Shown here piece by piece: positions 34,929 through 44,225 of a stretch of DNA of 64,000 nucleotides; positions within the stretch are counted from its first letter, which is position 1, and each line of letters starts with the position of its first letter. Both the position numbers and the translations under genes were made by a program. This DNA comes from Streptomyces sp. SAI-127 (GTDB taxonomy: Bacteria; Actinomycetota; Actinomycetes; Streptomycetales; Streptomycetaceae), in contig NZ_JARXYJ010000001.1 in the NCBI RefSeq assembly GCF_029894425.1, positions 434,001 to 498,000 on the forward strand, in the 5' to 3' direction. The notes beneath the pieces are model-generated. The model ran no database searches and was not told the DNA's origin. It saw only the letters and a list, made by a program, of their open reading frames with translations.

Positions 34929-35878
34929 CGGATCGGCCCTTCGAGAGGCAGGATGGGGGCCTCAAGGGCTTCGTCGCGGTCGCACACGAGGGTGTCTCCG
35001 TTCACCCGCAGGCGGGCGACCTGGATCGAGCTTCTGCGGTCGTGGTGGGTGCTGTGGTGCGCAGCACCCTCGTCGGATCGCCCGGGATGCGTGAAATAGA
35101 AGACGAAGGCGCCGAGTTCACTGGTGACGACATCGGCGTGGTATCCATAGGACGCGTCGTCCGGGCCCTGCCCCGGCCGATCGAGAACGAGTCCTCGCGG
35201 TTCCCAGGTCTCCAGATCCCGCGAGTGAAGAACCCGCAGGCCGTGCCATTCGTCGACGAGCATCCAGTAATTGCCGCCGAACTCGAAGACGTTCGGGCCT
35301 TCGTGCTCCGAGCACTCGACGGCAGGTCCTCGGACGGTCCACCGGACCAGGTCGTCGCTGTCCGCGGCGTAGGTGTGGGCGTGATCGGCCTCGTCCTTGT
35401 ACCACATGCGGTAGCCGCCGGTGGGGAGCCGCAGGACGCAGGCGTCGATCACCGTCTCGGACGAGAGCGGCAGGGTGGAACGGTAGGTCCACGAGAAGAG
35501 GTCGTGGCTCGTGTAGTGACGGATTGTGCGTCCGTGGCCCGCCCACTGGGTCGGAACACCACGGATCACGCTGACGAACATGTGGTATTGGGTGCCGTCG
35601 TCGACGATCTCGGGGGCCCAGTAGGTGTGCCGCCCGGGCTCGATGTCCAGCCCTTGGGTGATTCCCCGGTACAGCCAGGTGGCTCCGCCGTCCGAGGAGG
35701 ACGCGATCCCGATGTCGGTCCCATGCACCCAGCTCACGTCGTCCATCGGTGGCGCGTCGGCGCGGCGGCTCGTGTAGAACATCCACCACTCGTCGGCGTG
35801 CCGGTTCCAGATGACGGTGGGGTCGGCCGCGCCGTCGTGCACGGGGTCTCGGAACAGAGGTCGGGCAACGGTTGTCAT
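34925..35878 (-). CDS. GH43/GH117-like five-bladed beta-propeller glycoside hydrolase
   Basis: The 317-residue protein has no signal peptide. It shows the propeller pattern of glycosidase clans GH-F/GH-J: DPVHDGAADPTVIWN near the start with the catalytic-base Asp, HTYWAPEIVDDGTQYHMFVS, then VIDACVLRLPTGGYRMWYKD and ECSEHEGPNVFEFGGNYWML with a Glu in the acid position. Likely substrates are arabino- or galacto-oligosaccharides, which fits the adjacent arabinofuranosidase; exact specificity is unknown. GGAAG precedes the ATG. Being cytoplasmic, it would act on imported oligosaccharides. Confidence 0.78.
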   Translation of the reverse strand: MTTVARPLFRDPVHDGAADPTVIWNRHADEWWMFYTSRRADAPPMDDVSWVHGTDIGIASSSDGGATWLYRGITQGLDIEPGRHTYWAPEIVDDGTQYHMFVSVIRGVPTQWAGHGRTIRHYTSHDLFSWTYRSTLPLSSETVIDACVLRLPTGGYRMWYKDEADHAHTYAADSDDLVRWTVRGPAVECSEHEGPNVFEFGGNYWMLVDEWHGLRVLHSRDLETWEPRGLVLDRPGQGPDDASYGYHADVVTSELGAFVFYFTHPGRSDEGAAHHSTHHDRRSSIQVARLRVNGDTLVCDRDEALEAPILPLEGPIR

Positions 35879-36052
35879 GGGTTCTTCCCGGGCGTGAGTG
35901 CGGTGGTATCCCGAAGGCGGAGCTCGTGCGAGGTCCGGGGCGCGTGGTGATCCGGATGGCCCGGTCCGCGGCCGGCAGACCCGTGCGCCGGCGTCGGCGG
36001 CGTTGACGCCGGCGGTGGCATGGGCCCGTGGGCGGTCAGTACGTCGATGTCG

Positions 36053-37585
36053 TCAGTTCTGCCGGCGTGTCAGGCGGATCATGTTCCAGGAGAGCGGTTC
36101 GAGTTCGGCGTGCAGGACGCCCTCGGTGAGCGTCGTGCCGGTGGCGGCGTGCGGGGTGACACGGTCGGGCCGGTCCGCGGTGTTGGTGGCCTCCGGGTCG
36201 CTGTCGGCCAGGACCAGGTGTTCGGCCACGGTGCGGGCGTCGACCCCGCGCAGGTCGATCTCCAGCGGCAGCGCGTCGGTCTGGCTGCGGTTGACCGCGA
36301 AGACAGTGATGTCGCCGGTCTCGTCGTCGGTCACCGCGGTGGCGTGCAACAGCGGTACGTGACCGAAGCGGGCGGTGGGGTACGTCGGGCTGTCCACCTC
36401 GACGCGCAGCACCCTGCCGCGTCCGTACGCCGACGCCTGGGCGAAGGGGAAGAACGTGGTCTGCCGCCATGCCGGGCCGCCCGGCTCGGTCATGATCGGC
36501 GCGATGACGTTGACGAGCTGCGCGAGGGAGGCCGAGGTGACCCGGTCGGCGTGCCGCAGCAGCGCGATGAGCAGCGAACCGAAGACCACGGCGTCGGTGA
36601 CGGTGTAGACGTCCTCCAGCAGGCGCGGCGCCTGCTGCCACTCCTCCACCGCATGCGGGTTGGGCCGCTTCTGATACCAGACGTTCCACTCGTCGAAGGA
36701 GAGGTTGATGTGCTTCTTCGCCTTGAGGCGGGCCCGCACGTGGTCGCAGGTGGCGACGACCGACTCGATGAAGTGCTCCATGTCGACGGCGGAGGCCAGG
36801 AAGGAGTCCCGGTCGCCGTCGATCTCCTCGTAGTAGGCGTGCAGGGAGACGTAGTCCACGAGGTCGTAAGTGGCCTGGAGGACGGTCGACTCCCAGGAGG
36901 CGAACGTCGGCATGGAGGAGCTGGAGCTGCCGCATGCGACCAGTTCCAGACCGGGGTCGACCTGCCGCATGGCACGGGCGGTCTCGGCGGCGAGGCGGCC
37001 GTACTCCTCGGGTGTCTTGTGCCCGGTCTGCCAGGGGCCGTCCATCTCGTTGCCCAGGCACCACATGCGGATGTCGTACGGTTCCTTGTCGCCGTGGGCG
37101 GCGCGGCGGTCGGACAGCTCGGTGCCGCCGGGGTGGTTGGAGTACTCCAGCAGCCGTACGGCGTCCTCGACGCCGCGGGTGCCGAGGTTGACGGCCATCA
37201 TGGGCTCCATGCCGGTCTTGCCGCAGAAGTCCATGAACTCGCCCAGGCCGAACTCGTTGGTCTCGGTGGACTTCCAGGCCAGGTCCAGCCGGGTGGGCCG
37301 CTCCCCGCGCGGGCCGACGCTGTCCTCCCAGCGGTAGCCGGAGACGAAGTTGCCGCCGGGGTAGCGGACGGTGGTCACACCGAGCTCACGGACCAGTTCC
37401 AGGACGTCCTGGCGCAGGCCGTCCGCGTCGGCGGCTGGGTGCCCGGGCTCGTAGATGCCTGTGTAGACACAGCGGCCCATGTGCTCGACGAACGATCCGT
37501 ACAGACGGGGGTTCACGCTGCCGACCGCGAAGGCCGAGTCGAGGGTGAAGCGGGCGGCCGGGGTGGTGGTGCCGGGCTCGGACAT
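36053..37585 (-). CDS. Alpha-L-arabinofuranosidase, GH51
   Basis: The 510-residue protein matches GH51 throughout: NPRLYGSFVEHMGRCVYTGI near the start, TTVRYPGGNFVSGYRWEDSV, the acid/base CLGNEMDGPW (E180), the nucleophile region INLSFDEWNVWY (E299), and a C-terminal beta-sandwich. It removes terminal L-arabinofuranosyl groups from arabinan, arabinoxylan or arabinogalactan oligosaccharides. No signal peptide, so cytoplasmic. The start ATG 37585 follows AAAGG. Cleavage would release L-arabinose, and galactose from side-chain-bearing galactans, for the downstream oxidative pathway. Confidence 0.95.
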   Translation of the reverse strand: MSEPGTTTPAARFTLDSAFAVGSVNPRLYGSFVEHMGRCVYTGIYEPGHPAADADGLRQDVLELVRELGVTTVRYPGGNFVSGYRWEDSVGPRGERPTRLDLAWKSTETNEFGLGEFMDFCGKTGMEPMMAVNLGTRGVEDAVRLLEYSNHPGGTELSDRRAAHGDKEPYDIRMWCLGNEMDGPWQTGHKTPEEYGRLAAETARAMRQVDPGLELVACGSSSSSMPTFASWESTVLQATYDLVDYVSLHAYYEEIDGDRDSFLASAVDMEHFIESVVATCDHVRARLKAKKHINLSFDEWNVWYQKRPNPHAVEEWQQAPRLLEDVYTVTDAVVFGSLLIALLRHADRVTSASLAQLVNVIAPIMTEPGGPAWRQTTFFPFAQASAYGRGRVLRVEVDSPTYPTARFGHVPLLHATAVTDDETGDITVFAVNRSQTDALPLEIDLRGVDARTVAEHLVLADSDPEATNTADRPDRVTPHAATGTTLTEGVLHAELEPLSWNMIRLTRRQN

Positions 37586-37656
37586 GACTGCCTTTCGGAC
37601 GTCACTTCGGACGTCATTTCGGATGTGGAGGGGAGGAAACAGGGAAGGGAGGGCGG

Positions 37657-38730
37657 TCAGAGCGCCAGGGCGCAGACCACCGAGGGCGCGGAGATCGGCG
37701 GGTGGAGCTGGGCGAGGGTTCCGTCCTGCAGGACGCGCAGGGTGGCGAGCGTGCCGCTGTGCTGGTTGGCGACGAGCAGATGACCGTCCACCAGAGCGAG
37801 GCCGCGGGGCCACGTGCCGCCGGCGGGAACCTCGCCGAGCGGTTCCAGGGCGGTGCCGGCGAGGCGGAACGCGGCGATGGTGTCCGCGCCGCGGTTGGTC
37901 ACCCACACGAAGCGTCCGCAGGGCGACGCGACGATTCCGCCGGGCTGGTTGACGACGTCTTTCGCTGTCGTGGCGGGAGCGGAGGAGAGAGCCGTCAGCG
38001 TGCCGTGCGTGGCGTCGTAGCGGTGGCAGGTGACGGTCGAGGACAGTTCGTCGGCGCTGAACACCAGGTCGCCGCCGGGCGCGAAGGCTAGGTGGCGGGG
38101 GCCGGACCCGTTGCGCATCGGGTTCACCGCTGCCCGCTCCAGGGTTCCGGTGACGGTGTCGAGCCGGTAGGTGAGGACGGCGTCCGCTCCCAGGTCGGTG
38201 GCCAGCACGAAACGGCCCGCGGGGTCGACGAGGACCTGGTGGGCGTGGCTGCCCTCCTGCCGTCCGGTGACCGGTCCCGATCCCTGGTGGACGACGAGGT
38301 CGGTCGGCTCCAGCAGGCGTCCGTCCGCGCCCAGCCGGTGCACCGCGACGGTCCCGGGCGCGATGTCGCTGCCGTAGTTCGCGGTCAGCAGCCACTCCCC
38401 ACTCGGATGGACGTTGAGGTGGCACGGGTTCGCCCCGCCGCTGCTCGCCGGGTCGCCCAGCGGGGACAGGGTGCCGTCGCCGGCGCGGGCGACGGCGCTG
38501 ACGGTTCCCGTCTCGGTCTCGTTCGTGCTGTAGACGACGCCGAGTGACGGGTGCGCCGCCAGGAAGGAGGCCCCGCTGACGGGCAGCGGCTTCACCTCGT
38601 CGTCGTAGGCCAGGCGGCCGGTCGCGGGATCGAGCAGGAGGGCGGCGATGCCGGGGCCGTCGCCGCCGGAGTCCGTGGTGTACGAGCCGGTGAGGACGGG
38701 GATCGCGCCGGTGAGGGGGCTTGTGCGCAT
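37657..38730 (-). CDS. Lactonase of the seven-bladed beta-propeller (6-phosphogluconolactonase-like) family
   Basis: The 357-residue protein has repeated propeller blades, including VLTGSYTTDSGGDGPGIAAL, PCHLNVHPSGEWLLTANYGS, SHAHQVLVDPAGRFVLATDL, GPRHLAFAPGGDLVFSADEL and NQPGGIVASPCGRFVWVTNR. This is the PF10282 lactonase pattern. In a locus with a sugar dehydrogenase and galactonate dehydratase, its likely job is hydrolysis of an aldonolactone (for example galactono- or arabinonolactone) to the acid. It has no export signal. It lies between the GH51 and kinase genes with short gaps, so it is probably co-transcribed. Confidence 0.85.
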   Translation of the reverse strand: MRTSPLTGAIPVLTGSYTTDSGGDGPGIAALLLDPATGRLAYDDEVKPLPVSGASFLAAHPSLGVVYSTNETETGTVSAVARAGDGTLSPLGDPASSGGANPCHLNVHPSGEWLLTANYGSDIAPGTVAVHRLGADGRLLEPTDLVVHQGSGPVTGRQEGSHAHQVLVDPAGRFVLATDLGADAVLTYRLDTVTGTLERAAVNPMRNGSGPRHLAFAPGGDLVFSADELSSTVTCHRYDATHGTLTALSSAPATTAKDVVNQPGGIVASPCGRFVWVTNRGADTIAAFRLAGTALEPLGEVPAGGTWPRGLALVDGHLLVANQHSGTLATLRVLQDGTLAQLHPPISAPSVVCALAL

Positions 38731-38777
38731 GGGTGGTCCTGGGAAGTTCGTCGAACGGGGCGGGTGGAAGGCGGGTT

Positions 38778-39746
38778 TTAGCGGACGATGTCGTCGTGGT
38801 GGTCCAGCAGTCCGAGTTCGGAGCGCCGGGGCAGGCCCTCCCAGTCGCCGGCGGTGCTCACCGCGAAGGCGCCGAGCAGGGCGGCGGTCCGCAGCCGCCG
38901 CTCCGGGGGCTCCCCCGCGAGCAGTTCGGCCAGGTACCCGGCGGCGAACGCGTCTCCCGCACCCACCGTGTCGTGGACGCGGACCGGTACGGCGGGCTGC
39001 CGGTGGGGCTGTCCGTCGAGGAGGGCGTACGCGCCTTCCTCGCCCAGCTTGATCACCGCTCCGGCGGGTCCGAGGTCGCAGATGCCCTTGGCGAGTTCCT
39101 CCGGTCCGTACGCCCCGGGCACGACGAGAGCGGCCTCCTGCGGTCCGGCGAAGACCAGGTCGCTCCGGCACAGCAGGGGCCGCAGGACCGAGCGGGCCTC
39201 GGCCTCGCTCCACAGCAGTGATCGGAAGTTGACGTCCAGGGAGATGGTGACTCCGGCGGCGGCGGCGATGTCCACAGCCCGGGTCACGGCCGCGGCCGGC
39301 CCCTCCCCGAGTGCCGGCGTGATGCCCGTGATGTGCAGGACCGCGGCTCCGGCGACAAGGTGCTCGGGGATGTCGTCGGCGGTCAGCCGCGCGCCGGCCG
39401 TGTGGGTGCGGTAGTAGCGCGTACGGCTGTGCGTGGAGGTACGGCGTTCCTTCAGCAGCAGGGACGTGGGTGCGGGGTCGCGCGCGGCGACGGTGGTGAC
39501 CCCTTCGGCCCGTAGCTCCCGCAGCACGAGGTCGCCGAGTTCGTCGTCGCCCACCCGGCCGATCCAGGTGGCGGATCCGCCGAGACGGCTGACGCCGACG
39601 GCGACATTGGACTCGGCGCCGGCGATCCCCAGGCGCAGGGTCGTGCCGAGCGCGAACGGGCCGGGGTTGCGGGTAGCCATGACGGCGAGGACGTCGCCGA
39701 GGGTGACGAGGTAGGGCTCGCGGGGCGGGGGCTGAGGGTTGCTCAC
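38778..39746 (-). CDS. PfkB-family sugar-acid kinase (2-keto-3-deoxy-gluconate/galactonate kinase-like)
   Basis: The 322-residue protein has the PfkB signatures: GGSATWIGRVGDDELGDLVL near the N-terminus and DTVGAGDAFAAGYLAELLAG with the catalytic Asp near the C-terminus. The middle GARLTADDIPEHL and ISLDVNFRSLLW match KdgK-type kinases, which phosphorylate 2-keto-3-deoxy sugar acids. It starts at GTG 39746 within the aldolase stop (GTGA), so it is coupled to the next enzyme of the pathway. Galactonate pathways more often use the unrelated DgoK; here a PfkB enzyme appears to fill the step. Confidence 0.87.
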   Translation of the reverse strand: MSNPQPPPREPYLVTLGDVLAVMATRNPGPFALGTTLRLGIAGAESNVAVGVSRLGGSATWIGRVGDDELGDLVLRELRAEGVTTVAARDPAPTSLLLKERRTSTHSRTRYYRTHTAGARLTADDIPEHLVAGAAVLHITGITPALGEGPAAAVTRAVDIAAAAGVTISLDVNFRSLLWSEAEARSVLRPLLCRSDLVFAGPQEAALVVPGAYGPEELAKGICDLGPAGAVIKLGEEGAYALLDGQPHRQPAVPVRVHDTVGAGDAFAAGYLAELLAGEPPERRLRTAALLGAFAVSTAGDWEGLPRRSELGLLDHHDDIVR

Positions 39747-40414
39747 GTGTTCGTCCCCCCAGCCCGTACGGTGTCCCCCACCGCGTCCAGCAGGGTGCGC
39801 GCCCTCGTGGTGAGGGCGTCCAGTGCCTGCGCAGTCGGGTCCCGGTCCGCCCCGCGCAGCAGCGGGGAGCCAATGCCGACCGCGCAGGCCCCCGCGTCCA
39901 GGTAGGCCCGTGCCTCGTCGATGCCGACTCCGCCGACGGCGACGAGCGGGATGTCGGGCAGGGGTGCTCGTAGCTGGCGAAGGTGGGCAGGTCCGCCCGT
40001 GCTCGCGGGGAAGAGCTTGACGGCGGCGGCGCCCGCCTGCCACGCCTGCCACGCCTCGGTCGGTGTCCAGGCGCCCGGGTAACACGGGATGCCACGGTCC
40101 GCCGCGTGCCGGATGACGGCGGTGTCCACGACAGGGGCGACCAGGAATTCCGCTCCCGCCGCCAGGGCGTCCCGGGCCTGGCCGCCGGTGATCACGGTGC
40201 CGGCGCCGACCGCGACGTCGGGGCCGAGTTCCGCCCGGATGCGGGTCAGCGCGTCGAGCGCTCCGGCGGTGGTGAGGGTGACCTCCAGGCAGGTGACGCC
40301 GCCGGCCGCCAGTGCCCGGGCCACCGCGGGCAGCCCGGAGGCGTCGGTCGACCTGAGGATGGCCATGACCCGGGTCCGGCCGAGTTGCGGGGTGAGGGCG
40401 GGACGCTCTGTCAT
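39743..40414 (-). CDS. KDPG/KDPGal-type class I aldolase
   Basis: The 223-residue TIM barrel carries CLEVTLTTAGAL with Glu44, GAGTVITGGQARDALAAGAE, and the Schiff-base Lys133 in AVKLFPAST, then GGVGIDEARAYLDAGACAVG. It splits a 6-phospho-2-keto-3-deoxy acid into pyruvate and glyceraldehyde-3-phosphate. Coupled by overlap to the PfkB kinase, it completes the De Ley-Doudoroff-type route begun by the SDR and galactonate dehydratase on the other strand. Whether it prefers gluconate or galactonate derivatives cannot be told. Confidence 0.92.
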   Translation of the reverse strand: MTERPALTPQLGRTRVMAILRSTDASGLPAVARALAAGGVTCLEVTLTTAGALDALTRIRAELGPDVAVGAGTVITGGQARDALAAGAEFLVAPVVDTAVIRHAADRGIPCYPGAWTPTEAWQAWQAGAAAVKLFPASTGGPAHLRQLRAPLPDIPLVAVGGVGIDEARAYLDAGACAVGIGSPLLRGADRDPTAQALDALTTRARTLLDAVGDTVRAGGTNT

Positions 40415-40512
40415 GCCCCCACCGCCGCAGGGGACTTGGCGGTTGCCTGGCTGTCGGTCATACGAAGTTCCTTTGCAGCGGGGTGCGTTGGTGAACGTGA
40501 GTCAGACGCGGG

Positions 40513-41334
40513 TCACTTGAGGCCGGAGGTGGCGACGCCGGCGACGAAGCCCCGCTGCACGATCAGGAACAGGGCCAGCACCGGGACGACGTACATCACC
40601 GCGCCCGCGGCGACCAGGTTCCCCAGCGGTGAGCCGTGCTCGTTGACGTAGCCGTAGGCGAGCTTGACCGCGAGCGTGGTGTGGGCGTCGTCCAGCAGCA
40701 GGGCGGGCGCGATGTAGTCGCCCCAGGTCCAGCTGAAGGAAAGGATCAGGCTGGTGGCGATGACGGGCCAGGACTGCGGCAGGAAGATGCGCCAGAAGAT
40801 ACGGAACTGCCCGCAGCCGTCGATGATCGCGGCCTCCTCCAGCTCCTTGGGCATGTTCGAGAAGAACTGCCGGAACAGGAAGATCAGGTACGGGGCGCCG
40901 CACAGACCCCACAGCACCCAGGGCACGTAGGTGTTGGTGAGGTGCAGCTTGGCGAACAGCAGATAGGTCGGGATGAGGGTGAGGATCTGCGGCAGCATCA
41001 TCGTCGACAGCAGCACGTTGAAGATGAGCCGCTTGCCGGGCGCGTTGAGGCGGGCGAATCCGTAGCCCGCCCATGCCGAGGCCAGGGTGACCAGGACGGC
41101 GTACAGAGTGGCGATCGTCAAGGAGTTGCGGGCGTAGCCGAAGTAGTCGATCTGGGTCAGCGCGTCCCGGAAGTTGTTCAGGCTGGGGTGGTGCGGCCAC
41201 CAGTGGATGGGCAGCGCGCGCAGCTCGTCGGGGGCCTTCAGAGCGGTGTCCAGCAGCCAGGCGAAGGGGCCCAGGAAGAGGACGAGGGCGCCGACCAGCA
41301 GCATGTAGACGGCACTTGTGCGGCGGAACACCAT
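40513..41334 (-). CDS. Carbohydrate ABC transporter permease (MalG type)
   Basis: The 273-residue protein has six hydrophobic segments and the EAA loop (PKELEEAAIIDGCGQFRIFW) that contacts the ATPase. It starts with RTSAVYMLLVGALVLFLGPF and ends in LFLIVQRGFVAGVATSGLK, the MalG-type ending. Its ATG overlaps the last base of the upstream permease stop (TGATG). No ATPase gene is present, so a shared MsiK-type ATPase encoded elsewhere is probably used, as is normal in streptomycetes. Confidence 0.93.
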   Translation of the reverse strand: MVFRRTSAVYMLLVGALVLFLGPFAWLLDTALKAPDELRALPIHWWPHHPSLNNFRDALTQIDYFGYARNSLTIATLYAVLVTLASAWAGYGFARLNAPGKRLIFNVLLSTMMLPQILTLIPTYLLFAKLHLTNTYVPWVLWGLCGAPYLIFLFRQFFSNMPKELEEAAIIDGCGQFRIFWRIFLPQSWPVIATSLILSFSWTWGDYIAPALLLDDAHTTLAVKLAYGYVNEHGSPLGNLVAAGAVMYVVPVLALFLIVQRGFVAGVATSGLK

Positions 41335-42377
41335 CACTTGCCTCCGAGGGTGCGCGGCCGGGACGTCTTGTCCGGCTCCGGGTCGACGGCGTAGAAGACC
41401 GCGCCCTTGCTGAGTTTGAAGACCAGGAAGGTGATCGCGATGATGATCAGGAACAGCACCCAGAGCATCGCGGAGGCGTATCCGTAGCGGCCGTTGGCGA
41501 AGTACTGGGCGAACACGTGGATCATGAACAGGTAGTTGCCCTCGGGTACCGACGTGACGCCCCTGGGCGTGGGGTCGAGGGAGATCAGCAGTGGCAGGAA
41601 GCTCTGTACGGCGGCGATGATGCCGGTGATGACCTGGAAGAACAGCACCGGGGAAAGCAGTGGCAGGGTGATCCGGGTGAAGGTCTGCCAGGTGTTGGCC
41701 CCGTCGATGCGGGCGGCCTCGTACAGCTCCTTGGGCACGTCCTGCAATCCCGCCAGCGAGACGATCATGGCGTTGCCGGCGCCCCAGAGGGTCAGGGTGA
41801 TCAGGACCCAGCGGGCGTAGGGGTCCATCAGCCAGCTCACGCCGTCGATGTTCAGGGCGTCCAGGAAACCGTTGGCGGCGCCCGAGTCCCGGTCGAAGAT
41901 CAGCTTGAAGGTGAGGGCGGCGCCGACCGGTGGGACGACCGCGGGCAGGTACAGCAGGGTGCGGAACAGTCCTCGTGCCCTGATCGGCTGGTTGACCAGT
42001 ACCGCCAGCAGCAGCCCCGCGGCGAGTGTCAGCGGCACGGTGATCGCGGTGAACACGCCGGTGCGGGCCAGCGAGGACAGCGTCTCCGGATCGGTGAGGA
42101 CCTCCCGGTAGTTGGCCAGGCCCACGAAGCGGGAGTTGTTCGACAGCCCGTCGGAGTTGGTCAGGCTCAGCCACAGCGCGTAGCCGAGCGGGAAGGCCGT
42201 CAGGGCGAGGAAGCCCAGCACCCAGGGTCCGGCGAACACGTAGAAGGAGAAGGCGCGGCGGGTGGTGAGCGAGCCGCGCCCGCGGCCGGTGGGCGCGCCG
42301 GCCCGGGGCCCGGGCCGGGCGGCCGTCTCCCCGGAGGGGGACGGCGCGCCCGGCGCGGTGATCTGTTCGGTGCTCAC
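41334..42377 (-). CDS. Carbohydrate ABC transporter permease (MalF type)
   Basis: The 347-residue protein has a Gly/Pro/Arg-rich cytoplasmic N-terminus (about 40 residues), then six membrane helices. The EAA motif reads PKELYEAARIDGANTWQTFT. It starts at GTG 42377 overlapping the binding-protein stop (GTGA) and ends overlapping the next permease. With the binding protein it should import the oligosaccharides or monosaccharides handled by this locus. Confidence 0.93.
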   Translation of the reverse strand: MSTEQITAPGAPSPSGETAARPGPRAGAPTGRGRGSLTTRRAFSFYVFAGPWVLGFLALTAFPLGYALWLSLTNSDGLSNNSRFVGLANYREVLTDPETLSSLARTGVFTAITVPLTLAAGLLLAVLVNQPIRARGLFRTLLYLPAVVPPVGAALTFKLIFDRDSGAANGFLDALNIDGVSWLMDPYARWVLITLTLWGAGNAMIVSLAGLQDVPKELYEAARIDGANTWQTFTRITLPLLSPVLFFQVITGIIAAVQSFLPLLISLDPTPRGVTSVPEGNYLFMIHVFAQYFANGRYGYASAMLWVLFLIIIAITFLVFKLSKGAVFYAVDPEPDKTSRPRTLGGK

Positions 42378-43729
42378 CCCACGAGCTCCTTGCCCTGGGC
42401 GAGCTGCTCGTTCATCCGGGAGTTGAGCGTGTCGGCGACCTTGCCCGCCGGGGTTCCGGACTTCAAGGCGCCCGGCAGGACCTTGCTCAGCACGCCCTCC
42501 AGGGCGGCCTGCTGGGCGTAGGGGGTGAAGCTGAGCACCGAGAAGTGCGGCAGCTCCTGCTCCTGCACCTGGAAGGCCTGCTTCTGGAAGGCGCTGGTCT
42601 GCGGCATCTTCGAGCGCAGCGAGGTCAGGGAGGGGATGCCCCAGCCACTCGCCGCGCGCTCCTGGGCGGGCTTGCCGCCGAAGTACCACTCGAAGAACTT
42701 CCAGGACGCTTCCTTGTTCTTGGCGTCCCTGGGGATCCAGAAGCCGGTGGCGCCGAAGCAGGAGCTGACGCGATGGCTGCCGAGCTGCGGGGCGGGCGCG
42801 AAGCGGGAGACTGCCGCGAGCTTGGGGTCACCGCCGATGAGTCCGCCGAACCAGTAGCCGTTGCAGCTCATCGCCATGCGGTTGGCCTGGTAGGTGGGGC
42901 CGTCCCAGCCGTCCGGGTTGGGGTTGCTGACGCTGGGGCCTATGTCGGCCTTGGCGTAGTCCAGATACCACTGCAGCGCCTTGAGCGCCTCCGGGGAGGA
43001 GAAGTCCACGGTGGCCAGGTCCTCGGCGAACAAGCTGCCGCCGGCGGAGGCGGTCATGCCCATGAGCTGCGGGAAGACGCCCATTCCGGTGGCGTTCAGG
43101 CCGTACACCTTGACCTTGCCCAGACGGCGCTTGACCAGCTTCTTGCCCAGGTCGAGCCACTCGTCGTAGGAGATCGGTTCGGTCGCGCTCGGCGCGTCCA
43201 GTTTGGCGGCCTCGAACAGGTCGGTGCGGTACCAGAACATGGAGTCCTGGGAGTAGTCCTTGGCCATGCCGTAGCGCGGGCCGGCGCCCTGCTTCTTGCC
43301 GTCGTAGCGCCACACGTCGTTGACCGGGTCGAGGTCCGAGGCCTTCAGCACCGAGCTCTTGGCGAAGTACGAGTCCAGGTCGGTCATCAGGCCGCGAGCG
43401 GCGAAGTACGGGGTCTCGGTCGCGCCGAAGCCACGGACCACGTCCGGCGGGTTCTTGGCGGCCAGCATGGCGTTGAGCTTGGTGGGGTCCCAGATGATGA
43501 CGTTGAGGTTCATCCCCAGCGCCTCTTCGGCGGCCTTGAGGGCCTTCTTGTCCGGCCACTCGTTCTGCACCGTCATCACGGTGAGCGTCGTCTTACCGCT
43601 CCCCGTTCCGCCCGTGCTGTTGCCGGCGGTGCCGGCGCAGGCGGACAGGCCGGTCGCGGCGAGCGCGGTTCCGGCGGAGACGGCGAGGAAGCGTCGTCTG
43701 TCGAGGGATGTCGTCGTTGACATGGGCAT
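42374..43729 (-). CDS. Extracellular sugar-binding lipoprotein of an ABC importer
   Basis: The 451-residue protein starts with a twin-arginine-like signal (LDRRRFLAVSAGTALAATGL) and lipobox LSAC. The mature part is a family-1 solute-binding protein: KTTLTVMTVQNEWPDKKALK at the start, DVVRGFGATETPYFAARGLM, and DAKNKEASWKFFEWYFGGKP near the end. It would capture the substrate outside the membrane. It is the first gene of the minus-strand transport and catabolic operon, divergent from LacI. GAAAGG lies upstream; ATG 43723 is an alternative start. Confidence 0.93.
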   Translation of the reverse strand: MPMSTTTSLDRRRFLAVSAGTALAATGLSACAGTAGNSTGGTGSGKTTLTVMTVQNEWPDKKALKAAEEALGMNLNVIIWDPTKLNAMLAAKNPPDVVRGFGATETPYFAARGLMTDLDSYFAKSSVLKASDLDPVNDVWRYDGKKQGAGPRYGMAKDYSQDSMFWYRTDLFEAAKLDAPSATEPISYDEWLDLGKKLVKRRLGKVKVYGLNATGMGVFPQLMGMTASAGGSLFAEDLATVDFSSPEALKALQWYLDYAKADIGPSVSNPNPDGWDGPTYQANRMAMSCNGYWFGGLIGGDPKLAAVSRFAPAPQLGSHRVSSCFGATGFWIPRDAKNKEASWKFFEWYFGGKPAQERAASGWGIPSLTSLRSKMPQTSAFQKQAFQVQEQELPHFSVLSFTPYAQQAALEGVLSKVLPGALKSGTPAGKVADTLNSRMNEQLAQGKELVG

Positions 43730-44003
43730 GCCTAAAGGCCTTTCGTGCGTGACGTACGCGAGTGGGAGACGTACGGCGGCTGCGGGGACGTGCGACGGGG
43801 GTCATGGCGGCAGGAGGGACTACCGCGGGAAGCGAACGGAGGTGCGCGGCGGCGGTGGAACGCCGGCTCGCTCGGCGGTGGTGCGAGGTACCCGAGACCG
43901 AGCGCATCCGTCTGCGTGGACGGGTGCGCACACCGATGGCTGGGGACCGCTGGTGCGACGGTGGTCGCGTGTGCGGTGAGCCCGAGGGCGACTCCCCCGG
44001 CCC

Positions 44004-44022
44004 AGTTGACTTGAGGTCAACT
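44004..44022. promoter_or_regulatory. Palindromic operator candidate in the sugar-locus divergent promoter
   Basis: AGTTGAC-TTGAG-GTCAACT is a perfect 7-bp-arm inverted repeat, 275 bases upstream of the binding-protein gene. It contains a TTGAC that could be part of a -35 box. The regulator is unknown. Confidence 0.6.
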
Positions 44023-44114
44023 CTGGCCGACATCTTGCTGTTTCGGTATGACCCGTTTCTAGGGCTCTGCTCAGACTTATCGCTTATTTCCGTCTGAGGA
44101 AACCGGTTGACTGA

Positions 44115-44130
44115 AACTTTCGCGAACGTT
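44115..44130. promoter_or_regulatory. LacI-type operator candidate
   Basis: AACTTTCGCGAACGTT is a palindrome (14 of 16 bases) centred on CG, the usual form of LacI/GalR operators. It lies about 95 bases upstream of the LacI start, in the 496-base divergent region (43730-44225) that otherwise holds only promoters. Confidence 0.65.
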
Positions 44131-44225
44131 AGGTTGCGTCGCCAGAAGGTGTCAAGAGGCAAAAACGCGTCACCCCCGTCCACAGCAGCGCGGACCGGGC
44201 AACGCCCACCGGAGAGGGGGAGCAC

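Noticed and set aside
35918..37783. Long plus-strand frame (about 590 residues) opposite the GH51 gene
   Set aside because: The sequence is His/Val/Gly-rich and without domains; the GH51 catalytic motifs on the minus strand decide the coding strand.
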